A stretch of 64,000 bases of DNA from Chaetomium olivaceum (taxonomy: Eukaryota; Ascomycota; Sordariomycetes; Sordariales; Chaetomiaceae), in the NCBI GenBank assembly GCA_039881045.1, contig JAYWVB010000015.1:1-64000 (forward strand). Direction: 5' to 3'. A program made the translations under genes and the position numbers. Below are positions 57,301 to 64,000 of the stretch, piece after piece (position 1 is the first letter of the stretch; each line of letters starts with the position of its first letter). The notes below the pieces were generated by a model. It had not been told where the DNA came from. It saw only the letters and a list, made by a program, of their open reading frames with translations, and ran no database searches.

Positions 57301-57973
57301 CCACAACCACCACCTCCCCCCTCCCCCCCTCTCCCCATCCTCCCCATCCTCATCAACCCCAACCGATATCCTAAAACTCGAAACCACCCTGCACTGGCAC
57401 CCCCCGCCGACCGTCGCCTCCCAGCGCCACCTCATCATGTCCTCGCACCCGTTCCTCTCCTACGCCGTCGCCCACCTTCTGCACCACCTCCTCTCCCCGC
57501 TGCCCTTCCGCTACTTCCTCCCACAGCACCCCCTCCTCACCACCCTCACCGCAAACCGCTTCCGCCTGTGGAAGAGATGGACCTCCCTGCTGGGGACCTA
57601 CGACCCGGCCGTCATCGTCGCGAAACATGCGGCTCCTTCTAACAACAACACAAACGGAGGGGGGGCAGTGGGGTGGGGTGTGGGAGTGGGTGGGGTATGG
57701 TGTGAGGGACGGCGGTGGCGGGTTGCTGAGTCCGGTGTATGGGGCGCGGTACAGGTTGGAGAGGGTTCTGCGGAAGGTGCCGGTTGGCGGCGGAGGAGTA
57801 TACGGTGGGGAGGAGAGGATAGGGGCGGCGGTGGCGGAACCGATTACGCCGTCACACCCGGTCGGAGCGGTTGCTACGCCTGTGATGAGTGGAGGAAGGG
57901 GATAGGGAAGGCAAGGGAGAAGGAGAAGGAGTGGTGCCAAGGACGCCGCGGTTCAGGTTGCCCGAGGAGTTGA
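54384..57973 (+). pseudogene. Broken NLR with alpha/beta-hydrolase head and NACHT domain
   Basis: Exon 1 (54384-54466) and a 55-nt intron lead to DIVLVHGVGGHPVRSW, the start of the lipase-like domain found at the head of many fungal NLRs. WPLEFLPASCPNARVFTWGY (54930-54990), IVFIAHSTGG (55105-55135) and FLGGPHRGTEH (55270-55300) continue it in shifting frames. The NACHT core follows: KHKILWIRG/GCGKTVLLRSL (55990-56055), GVFLWAEIVV (56605-56635) and EEVPGDLHGLYEWML (56694-56738). Then VHTIHSSVRSFFL (57090-57125) and a C-terminal block near 57440-57620 end recognisable sequence. At least six frame changes occur, and the Walker B region is hard to see. It is a decayed relative of allorecognition receptors. 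The sequence after 57650 is simple G/T-rich DNA. Confidence 0.75.
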
Positions 57974-58477
57974 CGCTGCCGTTGCCTAGTGTGGGTGGGG
58001 GGTTTTTGAGTCCGGTGAGGAGGGCGGGCATGATGGAGATGGATATGGATGGGAGGATGGTAGGGTTGGGGCTGGGTTGGCCATGTAAGATGTATGTATG
58101 TTCCATGTAAGTTTGGTTATGGTTGGGCTCTCTTGTTGGTTTAGGCGTTTTTTCGGACGGGAAGATTCCATATTTGGCTTGGTGATTTTACTTATGGTTG
58201 GAATAAAATTCTCTGTTGTTAGCTCATACATGACTGCTTTGGCCCCAGTTCATTGCTTGAGAGGTGACGGTGTCCAGGCCGACTCCAAGGGTACCTCGAG
58301 GCGCTTCCTCTCGGGCTACGCTATCGGACCACCCTAACCCTTATCGTACTGCAAGCCAAGCGGTCTCGGCCGGCAGAACTGCCCACTTCAACTTTTTGGA
58401 CCTCGACATGTGCTGCTGCAACCCGTCGCATTCCTCGCTGCCGTGCCTTGTGAATCCCTAGCACGCCTCTCGTTCCC
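57974..58477. other. Intergenic region
   Basis: About 500 nt between the NLR remnant and MTF1. A G-rich to T-rich transition occurs near 58110. No gene supported. Confidence 0.4.
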
Positions 58478-60310
58478 ATGTACGCACTCGGCGGCCATGT
58501 GGGCAGAACACTCCTCCCACGCGCAACGCGCTGCGTCGCCACCCAGCAGCCAACTTTGCCGTAGCTAAAAAGCCCAAAGCGAGTGTAATTCTGAAGGGGC
58601 AGAACGCACTCGCCGAGAAACTCGCAAAGGGAGGCGCCTGGTCGGCGATGCGTGGGAGACGGAAGGGGACGAACAACGATAAATACCGCGTCAATATCGT
58701 CAACGAGCAATTATGCGACGATGTTATCAACTACCTCAGGCCAACCCTGGGCCGCCACAAGGGCTGCGATCTGGTCGACATCTTCCCGGGCACCGGCGTC
58801 TGGAGCCGGAAACTCCACGACGAGCTCCAACCACGCTCCCACCTTTTGATGGAGCCAGACGAAGAGTTCTACAAGCCGTTCCTCGCCTCGCTACTCGAGA
58901 AACCGGGCACCAAACTGCTCCCTGAATCCGGCATCGTGTGGGAGCAGCTCAACAAGATTCTGAACCCCACAGTGCTGCCGCACCAGGTCGAGCGCAAGTA
59001 CACTGCCGACGAAACACCAGAACGCAACGATACCCTCCTCGTCACCATAAATCTGTGCATGTACCCGAAGCGCAAGTTCCGATCCTTCGACAGCCTCGCC
59101 CAGCTCGTGCTCTACCAGCTGCTCGCCGCCATCCGCCCGGGGTCGGTCTTCCAAAAGTACGGCCTCGTACGCATGCTCATATGGGCTGAAGATACGGAAA
59201 AGGGGTCGGTTCTGCCGCGCACAGTCCAGCGGCGGAGGAAGATGGCCATCGAGGCCGAGATATCGACCGACTGGGTGTGCGAGATCGTTGGCGCCGAAGC
59301 CAAAGACGCGGCCGAGGCCCGATCCGCCTCCTGGTTCCGCCGCGACGAGGCACTCGACCACGAGAGCACGCGGCGTACACTAGAACGGATGAAGGAGACT
59401 GGATTCGTGATGCCGCCGGGGCGTGAACCGCAGCACGTGCTGGATTACCTGGCCATCGCGGACCTGAACGAGGAGGGCGTGATGGACCCCAAGCGCGTTG
59501 TGGGACGGCCATTCATCGCCGAGCTGGAGAACTTGGAGAAGGCCTTCAAGGAAGGGAAGTTCGAAAAGAAGTCTGCAGACCACAGGCGTTACAAGACGCT
59601 TCAATATCTACAGACCCACACCACGAGGCGGTCCGGTATCGTCGTCGACTTCATGAAAGAGTACGACGCGGCCGTCCAAGCCTATATCGACGCCGGGTCA
59701 GACAAAGAGCTTCTCGAGAAAGCCGCCGCGCTCGCCTCAGCATGGACAGAAAAGATCGACAAGCCTCGAGCGCGCCTTCCGCAGCGACCTCATCCTGCAG
59801 CGCGACAACCTACACGTGCTGCGTCAGGACCCGCCCATCATGAACTGGGACCGCCGCTACGTCGAGCCCCTGCGCGCGGCGCCCAGCGACTTCTTCCCGC
59901 AGATCCCCTGCACCCTGCTGGACATCCAGCCCAAGGCGGCGCCCTCGGTCCTGCGCGACATGGGCCAGCAGTCGACCCGCGGCGGCGACACCTTCGACCT
60001 GATCCTGCGCGGCCTGGTCCAGCGGCCCATCGACCCCGTCAGCAAGTCGCTCAGCAGCATCTCGCCGGGTGCCGGCGAAGGTGTCGCCCCCAACTGCCCC
60101 AGCCTGTTCGACCCGCGCCGCTCGGGGATCCCGCCGGGGCTTGTCGAGCTGTCGTCCCGCGCTATGAGCCAGGACCAGCTCGTCGAGGTCACCCAGGCGT
60201 GGATGAAGTGGCCGTTCCGGCCGAGTTATTCGGAATTGGTGTCGCGCACCCTGGAGGATGTCGATGTGGATGTCGAGGAGGAGGGGAAGCAGTTTGCTCT
60301 TAGCGAGTGA
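58478..60310 (+). CDS. MTF1: Mitochondrial transcription factor 1 (mtTFB / rRNA dimethylase-like)
   Basis: Fungal MTF1 has a KsgA/Dim1-type methyltransferase fold and opens promoters with mitochondrial RNA polymerase. Seen here: VNIVNEQLCDDVINYL, the SAM-pocket remnant DLVDIFPGTGVWSRKL, SHLLMEPDEEFY, and a long helical C-terminal half. Coding sequence clearly extends upstream of the ATG at 58648 (KPKASVILKGQNALAEKLAK). The only suitable start is 58478, which gives an Arg-rich mitochondrial targeting-like peptide but needs a one-base shift near 58563. A second one-base shift at about 59765 separates KID from SLERAFRSDLILQRD; the frame then runs to the stop at 60310. No intron explains either shift. 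Because this protein should be essential, assembly indels are the likeliest cause. Length if continuous is about 610 residues. Confidence 0.85.
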
Positions 60311-61472
60311 GCTCATCGTTTGGAGAGAGGTGACGTGATATGATATGTGTACTAACGTCAGGCAGGGCAATGCTGGGGCGCATATAAGGGCGTTAGTTGG
60401 CAATGTATTTGTGAGATGGGTAGAGGCATCGGGTTGTACACCTTACTGTAAGAGACTTAGATGGTAGTATATACAACATACAGCTTAGATACTAACCAAC
60501 AACATCACCCCTCACAGTTGATGTCCCTCAATCTCAAGGCAAGCTGGGGATCGACTCTGTCGACCTTTGACTCCGAGCAGTCTACAACGACCGTGTCAGC
60601 CCGTCGGCGGTTCTCACTTCGTCTACCTTTTACACATGCCAGAGACTTTAGCTAATTCTGGTCGTCAAGATCCATGGCTTTTACCCCATCAGGATCTCGC
60701 CAACTGACTGGTTGAAGGATCAATTGAGTCGATTCTTGACAGGCACGAGACAGGCCAATTGTGGCACGGCCGGGGTAGAATAACACTGTCCCGAGACTGT
60801 GTGCTCGAGACAACGTTCCGCAACCGCATGTGGCAACCCGCATTCGTTATTGGTGCAAGTTGTACACTTTTCGGCCTTTTGTCGTCCGTTCTAAATAGAG
60901 TTTATATTCGGCCGTTTTCAACAGTCAGATTCCGAACTTTGCCTGATGCCGCTGCTGTTGACTGTGTTTTTGACACTGTGCTGGGGATGCTGTTCCTGGC
61001 ACGCAGCGCGATCTGTGGGACCCCTAATCCAGATTGGCGAATGCAGGGGTTCTTTCGTGTAAGTCGTGTTCGACTGCAGGCAGGTACAGACAGACAACCT
61101 TCGCACTTGGCTTGTGATACACAATGCTTGTACAACACGGCTTTTCGATAATTCTCCCCTTCACTCTGTTTGCTCGTCGCACTACGCTACACATTCGTTT
61201 CTCTCTTTTCCATCCCACTCTTCGACCCCCGCTCCTCTGTTCTCTTTTCCAATCCTCGGGAATCTACACTACCCACCTGATTTTGCCCGTATTCCAGCCC
61301 CGATATCTAGTTGGCTCGATGTAAAACCCTACCGGGCATCGTCTCCTTCTGATGCGCACCGATTCAGAGATAAACGATTGACAAACCGAACCGTCGCAAC
61401 CCTCCCACTCGACGTGGAACCCCGACTAACGGACCCTCCCTCATCGTCCCCCTGCCATGACCATCTAGCAAG
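60311..61472. other. Intergenic region
   Basis: About 1.2 kb without a supported gene. The end is C/T-rich with many CTCTT/TCCC runs, as in a promoter-leader of the next gene. Confidence 0.4.
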
Positions 61473-63444
61473 ATGGCTTGCCCTCGTCGACCATCAACCG
61501 TCCTCCGCTACCTCATACCGGCTCTCCTACTCACACACCCCTCTACATCCTCGCCGAACCCATCGACTTCTCACTGATCGGGCCCCTCCTGCTCTCCACG
61601 CGATTCGGCCGCTGGTGCTTCCCGAGTGAACACCCCATCGATAAGCTGATCAAAGCCGCCGAGGCAGAATTTGCGGCCACGATATCTAAAGAAACACAGA
61701 ACCTCGCAGATGCGGCGGCCGCCTATCGCAAAAGGCGAGGTCGGCACCCGCCGCCGGGGTTCGACGAATGGCACAAGTTTGCAAAGGGCAAGAACGCAAT
61801 CATCGTCGAAGACTTCTGGGACCAGATATACCACGACCTTGAGCCGTTCTGGGCGCTCAAGCCAGCGCAGATACGGAGGAACGCCCGCGAGTTTGAAATG
61901 CGCATTGAGGTTCGCGACCACAAGGCCTCCACGGGGAGTGGTTGGTTCTGGACGTTGATCTGGCTGGATATGATCAAGACGATTGAGCACTTGCTCCCTG
62001 ACATGGACCTCGCCCTTAATGCGATGGATGAGCCGAGAATGGTGGTGCCGTGGGGGGAGATTGACCGGTATATGGGCAAGGCTGCCAAGACCAGGAAGAT
62101 GGCGGACGTAAAGAAGGTGGTGTCGAAGTTTGGGAAGCTACCGCCGCTCGGACAGGCGCCGCCAGAGAAAGGGGAGGCTCAGGAGATAACCTGGGAGCAT
62201 GAGAGTAGGCTTACCTTGTCCTTGGCGTTCTCCATGCGCGATGCAAGATGCTGACATTATGCGCAGAGCATTACTGGCTCATCGCCCGCCGCGGGTGTCC
62301 CCCCAGTAGCCCAGCCCAGCAGGCCGCGGTCGTCACCGACTTCGACCAGACCCCCGCCATCGCCAGCCCTTTCAGTCTGGCACATATGCAGGATGGCTAC
62401 GTAGCCAACTACACACTGAGTACTACCATGTGCCATCAGCCGGACCTGCAAGCCCTCGAAGGTATCTTCGTCGAGCCCCTCAGTGTCTCGGCAACCAAGA
62501 CCCTCCTGCCCATCTTCGGCGGGTCCAAACTGGCCGTCAACAACGACATCCTCCTCCCGGCGCCCATGTACTGGAACGAGGAAGAACGCTTCATGGGCTC
62601 CGAGGGTGCCTCCATCCCCTGGTCGTCCAAAAGCTCTACCGCCATCTGGCGCGGCGTCGCAACAGGCGGCACCAACCGGCCCACCAACTGGCGCGCCTTC
62701 CAACGCCACCGGTTCGTAGCCATGAACAACGCGACCCAACTCCAACTCCAGCTCGCCTCACCACCATCCTCACCACCAACACCCCAAGCCCCCGCCAACT
62801 TCGCCCTCCCCAACAACAAACACTACCCACACCTCCCCTCCCCTTCCTCACCCGCCTTCGCCAACTGGATCTCCACCACCACCTCGATCGCCCTCACCGA
62901 CCTGATGTGCCTCTACCCCGACGCGCGGCCCGGCTGCAACTACACCGCCCCCTATTTCGCGCTAGCCCCCGCGATGCCCATGGCCGAACAGTTCCGCCAC
63001 AAATACCTCCCCGACATCGACGGCAACTCCTTCAGCGGCCGCTACCTGGGCTTTCTGAGGTCGACGTCCCTGCCTATCAAGGCCACGCTGTGGCGCGAGT
63101 GGCATGATGCAAGGCTGGTGGCGTGGAAGCATTTTGTGCCGATGGATAGTCGGTTTGGGGACTGGTATGGCGTGTTGGAGTATTTTGTTGGGACGACGAC
63201 GACGGGTGCGGGTGCGGGTGCGGGTACGGGTGCAGGTGCGGGTGTGGGTGCGGATGGGGGTGGCGGGCAGAGGAAAGGGAGGGATGCGGTCGCGGAGAGG
63301 ATTGCGATGGCGGGGAGGGAGTGGGCGGGTAAGGTTTTGAGGAGGGAGGATATGCAGGTGTATGTGCTGAGGTTGTTGTTGGAGTATGCGAGGGCGGTGG
63401 ATGATGAGAGGGAGGTGTTGGGGTGGGTTGGGGATTTGCTGTGA
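61473..63444 (+). CDS. CAP10-type glycosyltransferase (GT90 family)
   Basis: Main coding parts are about 61590-62204 and 62267-63444, joined by a 62-nt intron. Typical blocks are HPIDKLIKAAEAEF, RRGRHPPPGFDEWHKFAK, FWDQIYHDLEPFW, NDILLPAPMYWNEE, SSKSSTAIWRGVATGG and DIDGNSFSGRYLGFLRS. The CAP10/GT90 fold transfers xylose or other sugars to glycans in the Golgi. The ATG at 61473 opens a frame with a signal-anchor (VLRYLIPALLLTHPS), but the conserved part is in another frame with no ATG of its own, so a one-base shift near 61575 or an unseen intron is needed. A Gly/Ala-rich insert near the C-terminus comes from a hexanucleotide repeat. Length is about 630 residues. Confidence 0.85.
63204..63256. 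repeat. Hexanucleotide GGTGCG repeat inside the CAP10 gene
   Basis: About eight imperfect GGTGCG/GGTACG/GGTGTG units encode an alternating Gly-Ala/Thr/Val run near the C-terminus. Since the unit is six bases, length changes keep the frame. Confidence 0.8.
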
Positions 63445-64000
63445 ACGCGGGAACGCGGGAACGCGGGGGTGGGATTTCCGTGGTTGTGGCTGTGGAAGTG
63501 GAAGTGGTGACGGAGGGAGTTATTGTTCTGCATCGAGATGTTGTGGCGGCGATGAGCTGCGCATGGCGTGGAATATTGGTCGGAAGCTGCACGTAGTCAA
63601 TGTGTGGTTGACTGGTCTTGGTGGTTGCGCCTCCCCCGGATATCATTGGACGGCGGGGCACAAATCATGCTGCATCATGTCAGGCATATCGATCGATCAG
63701 GCCTCTTACATCGAGGGCTGTCGACCGGTGATCGTGGATGTACCAGATCTGGCGTTGCAATGTTATCGTATCGTATGCTTGGCTGAGTGCAGTTCGAGTT
63801 GAGCAATATTACCGCGGGTTAGGGCTGCCCAGGCTTATCTCCTTCGGTTTTTCTCCTGTCCGAGGACAGCAGCCGACCGAACAACCCCCCATTCCTTGCA
63901 TCTCCGGGCTCTCCCGCTATTCCACAGCCCCGTGACACAGATCGCCGCAAAAGCCCGCATCCCGGGTCGCAGCCGGATCGAGCGCATTCTCTTACCTAAG
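63445..64000. other. Region downstream of the CAP10 gene
   Basis: No gene supported. ACGCGGGA repeats two to three times at 63445-63468. The window ends without a visible next gene. Confidence 0.4.

Noticed and set aside
57437..57973. 178-residue frame ending in Gly/Trp/Arg-rich sequence
   Set aside because: The first third is the NLR C-terminal block; the rest is simple G/T-rich DNA, so it is not an independent gene.

Overview
The window looks like nuclear DNA of a filamentous ascomycete, most likely a sordariomycete near the Chaetomiaceae. This rests on short GT..CTAAC..AG introns of about 50-180 nt, HET-domain and NLR-type allorecognition genes, a LaeA-like methyltransferase, an AA9 LPMO, an NLP and a fungal MTF1. 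The lineage is an inference. No virus, plasmid, CRISPR, rRNA or tRNA was recognised.

Layout. 0.3-5 kb: siderophore-type esterase and a HET gene. 5.7-8.5 kb: a decayed chitin synthase, one internal block of which lies inverted next to it. 8.6-11.3 kb: a tandem pair of cysteine-rich single-pass membrane protein genes; one is intact, the other broken and carrying an 18-bp minisatellite. 12.7-16.6 kb: a six-exon MYND/DUF4470-type gene and an orphan. 17-18.6 kb: two MFS transporter relics on opposite strands. 19.2 kb: a GPI-type cell-surface protein. 21-24.6 kb: a frame-broken PNP_UDP-NACHT-ankyrin NLR. 25.8-27.8 kb: a 12-exon LaeA-like methyltransferase. 28.4 kb: a second HET gene. 30.4-35 kb: a small membrane protein, a doubtful gene and a mitochondrial carrier.

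35.7-46.9 kb is the most interesting stretch. It holds an S8 protease relic, a C2H2 zinc-finger gene, a divergent six-exon subtilisin-like (S8) protease with a full D-H-S triad, then a gasdermin-like gene with one frame break, then a jacalin-aerolysin-type pore former with a very acidic tail. The protease plus gasdermin pair matches the arrangement of the Podospora HET-Q2/HET-Q1 cell-death system.

48.7-53.2 kb: a secreted NLP, an AA9 LPMO and a small mitochondrial-type protein. 54.4-58 kb: a second broken NLR with an alpha/beta-hydrolase head. 58.5-63.4 kb: mitochondrial transcription factor MTF1 and a CAP10-type glycosyltransferase.

Caution: MTF1, expected to be essential, also shows a frame break with no plausible intron. 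Some single-base shifts may therefore be assembly errors, and pseudogene calls resting on one shift should be read that way. Several independent breaks, lost segments or inversions are stronger evidence of decay.
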